Source of the DNA: Nocardioides sp. cx-173
GTDB lineage: Bacteria > Actinomycetota > Actinomycetes > Propionibacteriales > Nocardioidaceae
NCBI RefSeq assembly: GCF_021117365.1
Contig: NZ_CP088262.1
Span: 1,736,001 to 1,800,000 of the forward strand
DNA length: 64,000 nt
Direction of reading: 5' to 3'
Each line of letters opens with the position of its first letter. Position 1 is the stretch's first letter. The position numbers and the translations under genes were made by a program. Below, in pieces: positions 47,634 to 55,056 of this stretch. Under the pieces are notes generated by a model that did not search any database, was not told the origin of the DNA, and saw only the letters and a list, made by a program, of their open reading frames with translations.

Positions 47634-48764
47634 GATGCGTCGTCCCTCGCAGGCCGCCAGGACCACGACGGCGAACGACTCCTGGGCATGCTCCCAGGTG
47701 TAGGAGTGGCTCATCATCAGCGCGCCCGCGCCCAGCCGGTCCCGGAGCTCCTGGTCACAGAGCAGGCGGCGAACGGCCGCGGTGAACTCGTCCTGGTCGG
47801 CCACCAGGAGTCCGGTCATCCCGTCGCGGACCGACTCCCGGGTCCCGCCGGCGGAGGCGTAGGCGACGGTGGGCGTGGCGTGCATCGCCGCCTCGCCGAT
47901 CACCAGTCCCCACCCCTCCTTGATGGAGGGCAGGGCCAGCAGCCACGCCCGGGCGTAGATCTCGTGCTTGGTCAGCTCGTCCACGTGGCCGTGGAAGGTG
48001 ACGATGTCCGAGGCGTCCTTCTCGACGGCGTAGGCCCGCAGGTTGGCCTCCCACCACCCGGACCCCACCGCCTGGAGGCGGATGCCCGGGAAGTCGTGGC
48101 GCAGGGCGACGACGGCGTCGATCGCGTGCTCGACCTGCTTGTGTGGGACGAGCCTGCCCACGACGGCGATCGTCGGGTAGGGCGCCTTGGTCTCGTCGAC
48201 CCGCACGACACGGTCGGTCCCGTTGTGGACGATGGCGATGCGGTCGAGGTCGACCCCGAGCTCCCGCAGCTCGCCCCGGGTCGCGTGCGACACCGCCACG
48301 TACTGGGAGTGCCGGTAGAGCCACGGCGCGAAGCTGCGCTCGATCCACCAGCCCAGCCGCGCCAGTGCGGGTCCGAACAGGACGCCCCACTGCTCGCGAT
48401 GGACATGGTGCACCAGCACGACCACCGGAGCGCGGGTGACGAGGCGCGAGAAGAACGGGAGCCCGTTCTGGACGTCGACGACGACGTCCACGTGACCGAG
48501 CCGGCCCAGGGCCAGCGCCAGCATGCCGCGCAGGTAGACGGTGAGCTTGGAGCCCCGTCGCACGTACTTGACCCCGTCCACGGTCTCGTCGGGCGGGGCG
48601 GCTGCATGGGCGGCGCAGAGGATCGTCACGCGGCAGCCCAGCTCGGCCAGGCCGCCGGCGACCTTCTCGAGGTAGCGCTCGGCCCCACCGCCCTCGGGGT
48701 TGCGGGTGTCGCGCCAGCTGAGGAAGACGACGTGCTTGCCTGCGAGGTCATGGAGCCGGTGCAT
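47604..48764 (-). CDS. GT4 family glycosyltransferase
   Basis: 386 residues, GT-B fold. N-terminal acceptor half: VFLSWRDTRNPEGGGAERYLEKVA, in parts, with the glycine-rich loop. C-terminal donor half: AVVGRLVPHKQVEHAIDAV, PSIKEGWGLVIGEAAMHATPTVAY including the E-x7-E motif EGWGLVIGE, and SVRDGMTGLLV. It transfers a nucleotide-activated sugar in the cytoplasm, acceptor unknown. TAGCGT ends 7 nt before ATG 48764. Divergent from a methyltransferase gene, the Rv0225/Rv0224c pairing seen in mycobacteria. Confidence 0.9.
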   Translation of the reverse strand: MHRLHDLAGKHVVFLSWRDTRNPEGGGAERYLEKVAGGLAELGCRVTILCAAHAAAPPDETVDGVKYVRRGSKLTVYLRGMLALALGRLGHVDVVVDVQNGLPFFSRLVTRAPVVVLVHHVHREQWGVLFGPALARLGWWIERSFAPWLYRHSQYVAVSHATRGELRELGVDLDRIAIVHNGTDRVVRVDETKAPYPTIAVVGRLVPHKQVEHAIDAVVALRHDFPGIRLQAVGSGWWEANLRAYAVEKDASDIVTFHGHVDELTKHEIYARAWLLALPSIKEGWGLVIGEAAMHATPTVAYASAGGTRESVRDGMTGLLVADQDEFTAAVRRLLCDQELRDRLGAGALMMSHSYTWEHAQESFAVVVLAACEGRRIDAQDPDEGT

Positions 48765-48771
48765 CCGCGAC

Positions 48772-48793
48772 ACGCTAGGGCACCCGCTAGTGT
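48772..48793. promoter_or_regulatory. Back-to-back leaderless promoters for GT4 and methyltransferase
   Basis: Minus: TAGCGT (48772-48777), 7 nt before ATG 48764. Plus: TAGTGT (48788-48793), 7 nt before GTG 48801. Only 10 bp separate the two -10 elements, so both genes should share control. Confidence 0.6.
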
Positions 48794-48800
48794 GCCGCGC

Positions 48801-49559
48801 GTGAAGGGCATACCTCGGCGCGCCAGGTCCAGGTCGAGGAGCCGGGCCACGCTCGCGAGGTCGGTCGCGCTGCTGCGGGCGTTCCGCTACGAGCAGCCGG
48901 ACCCGCCTCGCTTCTACACCGCGCTGGCCCGTGACTCGGTGGAGCAGCTGGGGGAGTACGCCGATCTCGACGGCGCGCTCCTGCTCGACGTGGGTGGTGG
49001 GCCCGGCTACTTCCGGGACGCGTTCACCGCCGCCGGAGCGCACTACCTCGCGCTCGACGCCGACGTGGGAGAGCTGTCCGGGCTCGGCGAGCTGCCGCCG
49101 GGCACCCTGCTGGGCAGCGGGATGGCCCTGCCGTTTCGCGACGGCAGCGTCGATGTCTGCTACTCCTCCAACGTCCTGGAGCACGTGAGCGACCCGTGGC
49201 TGATGGCGCAGGAGATGCTGCGGGTCACTCGACCCGGTGGCACGGTGTTCCTCAGCTACACGGTGTGGTTCGGTCCCTGGGGCGGTCACGAGACCGCTCC
49301 CTGGCACTTCCTCGGTGGCCATCGAGCACGCGCGAGGTATCGGCGCACCCATGGCCACGAGCCCAAGAACCGCTACGGCGAGTCGCTGTTCAAGGTCACG
49401 GTCGGTCAGGCGCTGCGCTGGGCCCGGAGCCAGGACCAGGCCGACGTGGTCGAGATCCTGCCCCGCTACAACCCGGCGTGGTCGTGGTGGCTGCTGCGGG
49501 TGCCTCTCGTGCGCGAGGTGGCCACCTGGAATCTCGCCGTCGTCCTGCGCAAGCGCTAG
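48801..49559 (+). CDS. Class I SAM-dependent methyltransferase (Rv0224c-like)
   Basis: 252 residues. SAM motif LLDVGGGPGYFRDAF, acidic loop ALDADVGEL, motif DVCYSSNVLEHVSDP and post-motif RVTRPGGTVFLSYTVWFGPWGGHETAPWHFLGG, read in parts. An Arg-rich N-terminus (about 1-20) precedes the fold. Its divergent pairing with a GT4 gene and following DUF3068 gene matches the mycobacterial Rv0224c-Rv0227c order from memory. Likely methylates a sugar or lipid in the envelope pathway. GTG 48801 is fixed by the -10 element 7 nt upstream. Confidence 0.87.
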   Translation: MKGIPRRARSRSRSRATLARSVALLRAFRYEQPDPPRFYTALARDSVEQLGEYADLDGALLLDVGGGPGYFRDAFTAAGAHYLALDADVGELSGLGELPPGTLLGSGMALPFRDGSVDVCYSSNVLEHVSDPWLMAQEMLRVTRPGGTVFLSYTVWFGPWGGHETAPWHFLGGHRARARYRRTHGHEPKNRYGESLFKVTVGQALRWARSQDQADVVEILPRYNPAWSWWLLRVPLVREVATWNLAVVLRKR

Positions 49560-49604
49560 ACCACCCACCGGCATGCCGGTGCGACACCCCGGCGTGGGGT
49601 GCGC

Positions 49605-49639
49605 TACCGTGCACCGGATTTCATTGTGACGTTCATGAC
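49605..49639 (+). promoter_or_regulatory. Control region of the first DUF3068 gene
   Basis: TACCGT (49605-49610) is a possible -10. TGTGACGTTCATGAC (49625-49639) matches TGTGACCTGCATTAC upstream of the second DUF3068 gene (51653-51667) at 12 of 15 positions and may be a shared operator. Confidence 0.4.
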
Positions 49640-49651
49640 GTGAGGAGACAG

Positions 49652-50539
49652 GTGCGCACCGTAGTTGCTCGAGTGCTGATCGCGCTCGGAGGTTTCTTGC
49701 TGGTGGCGGGCCTGGTGGCCCTCGTCTGGGCGCCGGGGGTCGTCAAGAAGACCCCCCTCGACGTGGACTCGGTGACTCACCTGTCCGGCGTCGGCGGGAA
49801 GGTCGACCTCGCCAGCGGCGAGATCGACTCGGGCCCGGTGCGGGCGTCGAGCATCACCAAGGCCGACACCGACGCCTCCGACGACGACACGGCCGTGTTC
49901 GTGAACCACTCGTGCCTGATGAAGGACGAAGGGGAGGTCCCCGACTGCCTCGACGGCGACGACGAGCGGCTCCTGAGCGCCTCCACCAGCCTGTTCGCCA
50001 CGGACCGCGAGACCGCGCTGTCGGTCGACAACGGCGATTACCTCCCCGAGGACGCCGAGCAGCCCGAGGGGCTGCAGAACAAGTGGCCCTTCGACGCCGA
50101 GAAGAAGGACTACCCCTACTGGGACGGCGTTGCCGGCAAGGCCGTCGACGCGGTCTACGACCGGACCGCGGAGGTGCACGGGCTCGAGACGTACGTCTAC
50201 CACGTGGTCGTGGACGAGGCACCGATCGAGGTGGCCGAGGGCGTCGAGGGTACGTACAGCAGTGACAAGGAGATCTACATCGACCCGGTCACCGGTGCCA
50301 TCATCCACCAGACCGACAATCAGCAGCGCTACATCGACGGAGGCCCGCAGGCCCTGGAGCTCGAGCTCGCCTTCACCGAGGAGCAGCAGAAGACCAACGT
50401 CGACGACGCCAAGAGCAACCAGCGGACGCTGAGCCTGGTGACCGTCTGGGTGCCGATCGTGGGCATCTTCGGCGGGCTGCTGGCGCTGCTCGTCGGTGCG
50501 CTGCTCCTGCGGACCGGGCGCCGCACCGAGACCGCCTAG
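49652..50539 (+). CDS. DUF3068 membrane protein (PgfA/PorA-like), first copy
   Basis: 295 residues: N-terminal helix (about 8-27), a large external domain, C-terminal helix (about 266-286) and short basic tail. Features: TPLDVDSVTHLSG, NKWPFDAEKKDYPYWDG, ETYVYHVVVDEAPIEVAEGVEG (in parts), IYIDPVTGAIIHQTDNQQRY. The mycobacterial relative Rv0227c/PgfA takes part in envelope lipid trafficking and polar growth, and a corynebacterial relative in lipomannan maturation (from memory). GTG 49652 has GAGGAGA upstream. A paralogue lies at 51704. Confidence 0.88.
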   Translation: MRTVVARVLIALGGFLLVAGLVALVWAPGVVKKTPLDVDSVTHLSGVGGKVDLASGEIDSGPVRASSITKADTDASDDDTAVFVNHSCLMKDEGEVPDCLDGDDERLLSASTSLFATDRETALSVDNGDYLPEDAEQPEGLQNKWPFDAEKKDYPYWDGVAGKAVDAVYDRTAEVHGLETYVYHVVVDEAPIEVAEGVEGTYSSDKEIYIDPVTGAIIHQTDNQQRYIDGGPQALELELAFTEEQQKTNVDDAKSNQRTLSLVTVWVPIVGIFGGLLALLVGALLLRTGRRTETA

Positions 50540-50586
50540 CAGCACCTGGCCGGGCCGCTCTTTCGCGGCAAGCCCGGTTGAGCGAA

Positions 50587-50640
50587 CGAGAACCTCCGAG
50601 CGGGAGGTGGCCTCCGGCCACCCCGGCCCGGAGGTTCTCG
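50587..50640. terminator. Long nested hairpin between convergent DUF3068 and DPPR synthase genes
   Basis: Outer 12-bp arms CGAGAACCTCCG (50587-50598) and CGGAGGTTCTCG (50629-50640); inner 7-bp stem GGTGGCC/GGCCACC (50606-50612, 50616-50622). A convincing two-way terminator. Confidence 0.65.
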
Positions 50641-50688
50641 CGTGCTACGCCCCTCCAGGCAGCGCCACCGGCTGCGGCTCGGAGCCGG

Positions 50689-51567
50689 TCAGCCGTAGAT
50701 GGCGAGGACGATCATCGCCGCCCAGATCACCGCGAAGGACTGCAGGACCCGGTCCGAGAGGGCGATCTCCTCGGGCTCGCCTGCCACTCCCGCGTCGACG
50801 TCGACGGCGTAGCGGAGGACGGCCAGCACGAACGGGGCCATCGAGAGCTCGGTCCACGGGATCGGTCCGGGGACGGAGATCTCGAAGGCCCAGAGGCTGT
50901 AGGACATGATCAGGAGCGCCGCGGACGTGGACCACACGAAGCGGAGATAGGTCGCGGAGTACCTGCTGAGCGACGGCCGGGTCACCGAGCCCTCCTCGAC
51001 CTCCAGGTGCAGCTCGGCGTACCTCTTGCCCGCGGCCATGTACAGCGACCCGAACGACGCGATCAGCAGGAACCACTGCGAGAGGTCGATCCCGCAGGCG
51101 ACCCCACCGGCCACGGCCCGCAGCAGGAACCCGAGGGCGATGACGGCGATGTCGATCACCGGCTCGTCCTTCAGCACGAGGGAGTAGGCGACGTTGACCA
51201 GGCAGTAGGAAGCCACCACCACCGCCAGCTGCCACGACAGCGCCAAGGAGAGGCCGGTCGCCACGATCATGAGGAGGACGGCCACCCCCACCGCGATCCG
51301 TGGCGCGAGCCGGCCGGCCGCGATCGGGCGCAGCCGCTTCGTCGGGTGTGCCCGGTCCTCGACCACGTCGAGCACGTCGTTGACGAGGTAGACCGCCGAG
51401 GCCGCGAACGTGAACAGGACCACGGTGAGCAGCGTGCGCACCACCGAGTCGATGTTGTCCAGCTCGCCGGCGAACGCGGGGGCCGCGAGAACGACCAGGT
51501 TCTTGGTCCACTGCCGAGGGCGGACCGCCTGGGCGAGCGCGGGGCCGGCTGCGGGGAGCGAGGTCAC
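50689..51567 (-). CDS. Decaprenyl-phosphate phosphoribosyltransferase (UbiA/DPPR synthase-like)
   Basis: 292 residues, UbiA fold with about nine helices. First Asp-rich motif NDVLDVVEDRAHPTKRLRP and second motif YSLVLKDEPVIDI. It starts with ALAQAVRPRQWTKN, typical of DPPR synthases (Rv3806c) that make decaprenylphosphoryl-phosphoribose, the precursor of the arabinose donor used by AftD. GTG 51567 is preferred because GATAGT ends 6 nt upstream. Its presence beside aftD supports arabinan synthesis in this organism. Confidence 0.88.
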   Translation of the reverse strand: MTSLPAAGPALAQAVRPRQWTKNLVVLAAPAFAGELDNIDSVVRTLLTVVLFTFAASAVYLVNDVLDVVEDRAHPTKRLRPIAAGRLAPRIAVGVAVLLMIVATGLSLALSWQLAVVVASYCLVNVAYSLVLKDEPVIDIAVIALGFLLRAVAGGVACGIDLSQWFLLIASFGSLYMAAGKRYAELHLEVEEGSVTRPSLSRYSATYLRFVWSTSAALLIMSYSLWAFEISVPGPIPWTELSMAPFVLAVLRYAVDVDAGVAGEPEEIALSDRVLQSFAVIWAAMIVLAIYG

Positions 51568-51573
51568 GCGCGG

Positions 51574-51579
51574 ACTATC
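51574..51579 (-). promoter_or_regulatory. -10 element for leaderless DPPR synthase mRNA
   Basis: GATAGT on the minus strand, 6 nt before GTG 51567. Confidence 0.5.
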
Positions 51580-51703
51580 CCACACGCCCCTGCCGCGCGT
51601 CGGGCGGCCCGACCCGCCCCACCCGATCAAACTGAAACACGTTCCAATTGGGTGTGACCTGCATTACTATGCGGCGACTGCATGTCCTTGGGAGGGGAAC
51701 GCT

Positions 51704-52594
51704 GTGCGCAAATTTCTTGCCCCGATTCTGCTCGGTCTCGGTTGTCTGCTCCTGGTGGTGGGGCTCATGTGCCTCGCGTGGGCGCCAGGCCAAGTGAAGA
51801 AGCTGCCACTGGACGTGGTCAGCGTGACCAACCTCAGCGGCACCGTCTCGAAGCAGGGTGCGCCGGAGAGCCCCGTCAAGGTGGAGAGCATCACCAAGGT
51901 GGACTCGAGCGCCTCGGACGACGAGACCGCGGCCTGGGTGAACACCTCGTGCGTGGTGATCGACCGAGACGATCCTCCGAGCTGTGTCGACGGTGACGAC
52001 GAGCGCCTGGTCAGCGCCAGCACCGACGTGTTCGCCTCCGATCGGGTCACCGCGCTGGCCGTCTCGGACTTCGAGGGTCTGCCGGAGGCCACCGAGCACG
52101 AGGGGCTGATCAACAAGTGGCCCTTCGGCGCCGAGAAGAAGGACTACGAGTACTGGGACGGGACCGCCGGGGCGGCCTTCCCGGCCGTCTACGACCGCAC
52201 CGAGGACGTCGAGGGGGTCGAGTGCTACGTCTACCAGGTGGACATCAGCGACGAGGAGATCGAGGTCGCCGAGGGCGTGCCGGGCACCTACGACCAGGCG
52301 GTCGAGATCTGGGTCGAGCCGACCACCGGTGCGATCCTGCAGCAGACGCAGGACCAGCAGCGCTTCCTCGAGGACGGCACCCAGGTGCTGGATCTGAAGA
52401 TCGCGTTCACCGAGGACCAGGTGAAGGAGAGCTCCTCGGACGCCAAGGACAACGTGGCCCGGCTGAACCTCATCACCAAGACGGTGCCGATCGTCGGGCT
52501 CAGTGCCGGCGCGATCCTGATCCTCGCCGGGATCCTGTTGCTCCTGGGCGCCCGCCGCGGCCGGGGCGCCTCGGCGCACACGCGGTCGGCGTGA
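51704..52594 (+). CDS. DUF3068 membrane protein, second copy
   Basis: 296 residues with the same layout as the first copy: N-terminal helix (about 6-25), external domain, C-terminal helix (about 266-284), Arg-rich tail. Shared segments include NKWPFGAEKKDYEYWDG, VAEGVPGTYDQAVEIWVEPTTGAI (in parts) and QQRFLEDG; I judge the two clearly homologous along their length. GTG 51704 has GGGAGGGG upstream. The pair flanks the DPPR synthase gene. The copies may act as a heteromer or on different lipids. Confidence 0.88.
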   Translation: MRKFLAPILLGLGCLLLVVGLMCLAWAPGQVKKLPLDVVSVTNLSGTVSKQGAPESPVKVESITKVDSSASDDETAAWVNTSCVVIDRDDPPSCVDGDDERLVSASTDVFASDRVTALAVSDFEGLPEATEHEGLINKWPFGAEKKDYEYWDGTAGAAFPAVYDRTEDVEGVECYVYQVDISDEEIEVAEGVPGTYDQAVEIWVEPTTGAILQQTQDQQRFLEDGTQVLDLKIAFTEDQVKESSSDAKDNVARLNLITKTVPIVGLSAGAILILAGILLLLGARRGRGASAHTRSA

Positions 52595-52601
52595 CGGCAG
52601 G

Positions 52602-53435
52602 CTAACCGTCGGCGCGGGCCGTCAGGTCCGCGCCGATGATCGCCGTCCCGGGCGTGAGCCGGCCGCGGACCGCGGACCAGCCGCCCCACAGGCGGTCGTG
52701 GCCCTCGGGCCACTCCGGCTCGAGCAGGGTCGTGATCGAGAAGCCGCGCCCGGCCAGGAGCGCCACCCAGTCGCCGAGCGTGCGGTGGTGCTCGACGTAG
52801 GCCACCTCGCCGGTGGCCTCGTCGACCTCGACGTACGGCGTGCGGTCCCAGTAGGACTGGCTCGCGACGAGGCCGGCCTCGGTCGGGTCGTCGGGGAACA
52901 TCCACCGCGTCGGGTGGGTGATCGAGAACGCGAAGCGCCCGCCCGGTCGCAGGACCCGTGCCGTCTCGGCGACGGCGAGGTCGATCTCGCTGACGAACTG
53001 CAGCGCGCCGAACGAGCAGAACACCACGTCGAACGAGGCGTCGCGAAACGGCAGGGACGTGGCCGTGCCCAGCACCGAGGGCACCGCGATGCCCGTCTGC
53101 TCGTCGAGGCGCCGCGAGTGCTGGAGCTGGCGGTGGGAGAGGTCGAGGCCGAAGGAGCGTCCGCCCTGGCAGCGGACCCAGCGCGAGCACTGGCCGGCAC
53201 CGGAGCCCACCTCGAGCACGTCCTTGCCGGAGACGTCGCCGAGGACTCTCGCCTGCTCCTCGGTGAGGCCCTCGGGGCCCCAGACGAAGCCGGCGTCGCC
53301 GAGGAACTCGCCGTGCGTCGCTTGGTACTCGTCGGCATAGCGGTCCCAGTCGGGGCCGTTGGCCGCCCGGGACTCCGCCTCGCCGACGGGCCGGCGCTCC
53401 ACGCGCACCAGAGGGTGCGGCCAGTGTTCCTGCAC
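52602..53435 (-). CDS. Class I SAM-dependent methyltransferase
   Basis: 277 residues. SAM motif VLEVGSGAGQCSRWV, acidic loop GLDLSHRQLQ, motif DVVFCSFGALQFV, RVLRPGGRFAFSITHPTRWMF. The final 80 residues carry EHHRTLGDWVALLAGRGF, typical of small-molecule methyltransferases of actinobacteria. Substrate unknown. GTG 53435 follows TAGCGT by 6 nt. It ends 8 bp from the second DUF3068 gene, tail to tail, and is divergent from the phosphotransferase gene, so a link to the envelope locus is uncertain. Confidence 0.85.
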   Translation of the reverse strand: MQEHWPHPLVRVERRPVGEAESRAANGPDWDRYADEYQATHGEFLGDAGFVWGPEGLTEEQARVLGDVSGKDVLEVGSGAGQCSRWVRCQGGRSFGLDLSHRQLQHSRRLDEQTGIAVPSVLGTATSLPFRDASFDVVFCSFGALQFVSEIDLAVAETARVLRPGGRFAFSITHPTRWMFPDDPTEAGLVASQSYWDRTPYVEVDEATGEVAYVEHHRTLGDWVALLAGRGFSITTLLEPEWPEGHDRLWGGWSAVRGRLTPGTAIIGADLTARADG

Positions 53436-53441
53436 GCCCTC

Positions 53442-53469
53442 ACGCTATCCCCTCGGCCCCTGCGACCAT
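53442..53469. promoter_or_regulatory. Divergent -10 elements for methyltransferase and phosphotransferase
   Basis: Minus: TAGCGT (53442-53447), 6 nt before GTG 53435. Plus: GACCAT (53464-53469), 6 nt before GTG 53476. Confidence 0.45.
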
Positions 53470-53475
53470 GGCCGG

Positions 53476-54377
53476 GTGGACTCGCCTCGCTGACACCGCT
53501 GGAAGGGGGCTGGTCGGGGGAGACCTTCCTGGCCGAGGCTGCGGGGGAGCGCCAGGTCGTGCGGGTCTACGCCCGCCCGCGCCCCGGTCGCGAGCACGCC
53601 CACGAGGTGGACGCCTCCCTGCTCCGCCTGGTGCGTGGTCTGCTCCCGGTCGCCGACGTCCTCGAGGCGCGCCGCGCCGATCCCGCCTCGGGGATGCCGG
53701 CGCTGCTCGTCACCAGCATGCTGCCGGGTGAGCGGGGCGACCTGGTCCTGCCGCGCCTGGACGACGAGGGCCTGGCGCGGCTCGGGCGGGCGGTGGGCGA
53801 GGTGGTGGCGACGCTGGGCGGCATCGCGATGCTGCGCCCGGGCGCCTTCGTCGACGGCGACCTCACCCTGGGTGACCTGGGGGCGCCCGACGGGCTCCCC
53901 GAGTGGGTCGCCGCCCACGAGGACGCGCTGGCGCACTGGCCCCAGCGGGAGCTGCAGGGGCTGCGGGAGGTGGCCCTCGATGCCCAGGCGCTGTTGGACA
54001 CGGTCGCCCGCACCTGCCTCGTGCACGGCGACCTCAACCCCAAGAACCTGCTCGTCGATCCTGGGTCGCTCGCCGTGACGGGGGTGGTGGATTGGGAGTA
54101 CGCCCACGCGGGCCATCCGTTCACCGACCTGGGCAACGTGCTCCGGTTCGACCGGCAGCCGGCGTACGTCGAGGCCGTGCTGGGCGTCTACACCGACCGG
54201 CTCGGAGCTGCGCCGCACGCCGCGCTCGCGCTGGCGCGGGCGGCCGACCTCTGGGCCCTCGTCGATCTCGCGGGACGGCGCGCGGAGAACCCCGTCGCCG
54301 CGCGAGCCGAGCGCCTGCTGCGCGCCGTCGCCCGGAGCGGGGACCTGCACGCCGAGGCCGGCGGGCGCGAGGAGTGA
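53476..54377 (+). CDS. Aminoglycoside phosphotransferase-like kinase with a disrupted 5' end
   Basis: About 300 residues of APH/choline kinase fold. ATP-site strand ETFLAEAAGERQVVRVYA, catalytic loop LVHGDLNPKNLLVD (H-G-D-x4-N) and metal motif VVDWEYAHAGHPFTDLG are intact. GTG 53476, placed 6 nt after a -10 hexamer, runs into TGA after five codons; adding one base near 53483 joins it to the conserved frame LASLTPLEGGWSG. In the present sequence the first standard in-frame start is GTG 53559, which loses the ATP-binding N-terminus. So this is either a 1-base error or a young pseudogene. Probably a small-molecule kinase, not a drug-resistance gene. Confidence 0.65.
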
Positions 54378-54568
54378 AGCAGGTGCAGGTGCTCGAGCGG
54401 GCCGGCCTGGTGCTCACGCGCAAGGTCGGTCGGCAGCGGCTCTGCTACCTCAACCCCGTGCCGTTGCTCGACCTGGCCCGGCAGTGGACCACGGACTTCT
54501 CGGCCGGCTGGGCGCACCAGCTCATCGGCCTACGCGACCAGACCGAAACCATCGAGAGGAACCCCACC
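54374..54568 (+). pseudogene. ArsR-family regulator remnant, lacking its N-terminal half
   Basis: Translates as VKQVQVLERAGLVLTRKVGRQ followed by LCYLNPVPLLDLARQW. This is the recognition helix, wing and C-terminus of an ArsR repressor (normal form SKHLQVLERAGLV...YLNPVPI). The first 40-50 residues, including the early HTH helices, are missing; the preceding DNA is the end of the phosphotransferase gene. The frame has no stop before the SRPBCC ATG, so a fused product is possible from GTG 54374. ArsR plus AHSA1/SRPBCC is a common operon, so a deletion probably removed the regulator's front half. Confidence 0.65.
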
Positions 54569-55024
54569 ATGACCGACTCCAGCGCAAGCGCACCCGACTT
54601 CGTCCAGCAGGTCGTGATCCACGCCCCCGTCCAGCGGGTGTGGGACGCGATCACGACCGCCGACGCCCACCAGTGGTACTTCGGCTCCCGGCTGTCCACC
54701 ACCGAGCAGGGCGCCGACTACACCATGGACGACACCGACGGCCGCACCCACATCCGCGGCACCAACCTCGAGGTGGACCCGCCCCGGCTGCTCGTCCAGA
54801 CCTTCGACGCCCGCTGGGACGAGGGGGTCAGCGCGGACGAGCCCAGCCACCTGACCTGGAGGCTGGAGGAGCGCGGTCCACTGACCTTCGTGATCGTCGA
54901 GCACCGCGGCGTCGCCGGCACCGAGACCGGACGCCAGTCCGTCGGCGGCTGGCCCTACCTGCTCAGCAACCTCAAGACCTACGTCGAGACCGGCTCCCCG
55001 CTTCCGGTCGGCCTGGCCGGCTGA
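54569..55024 (+). CDS. SRPBCC domain protein (AHSA1-like)
   Basis: 151 residues, START/Bet v1-like fold binding hydrophobic ligands. Segments VVIHAPVQRVWDAITTADAHQWYFGS (in parts), LEVDPPRLLVQTF, LTWRLEERGPLTFVIVEH and GGWPYLLSNLKTYVETG follow the AHSA1 pattern. ATG 54569 has GAGAGGA upstream, and it is usually co-transcribed with an ArsR regulator, of which only a remnant is left here; expression may therefore be unrepressed. Confidence 0.85.
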   Translation: MTDSSASAPDFVQQVVIHAPVQRVWDAITTADAHQWYFGSRLSTTEQGADYTMDDTDGRTHIRGTNLEVDPPRLLVQTFDARWDEGVSADEPSHLTWRLEERGPLTFVIVEHRGVAGTETGRQSVGGWPYLLSNLKTYVETGSPLPVGLAG

Positions 55025-55056
55025 GGCGGACTCCGTCGCACGAGGCCCCGCGGCGC

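Noticed and set aside
53468..53731. 87-codon frame from ATG 53468
   Set aside because: It is the phosphotransferase gene in the wrong frame, Gly/Arg/Pro-rich and without conserved features.
53476..54377. Antibiotic resistance kinase
   Set aside because: Only the general APH/choline kinase motifs are seen; the family is broad in actinobacteria and nothing in the context points to resistance.
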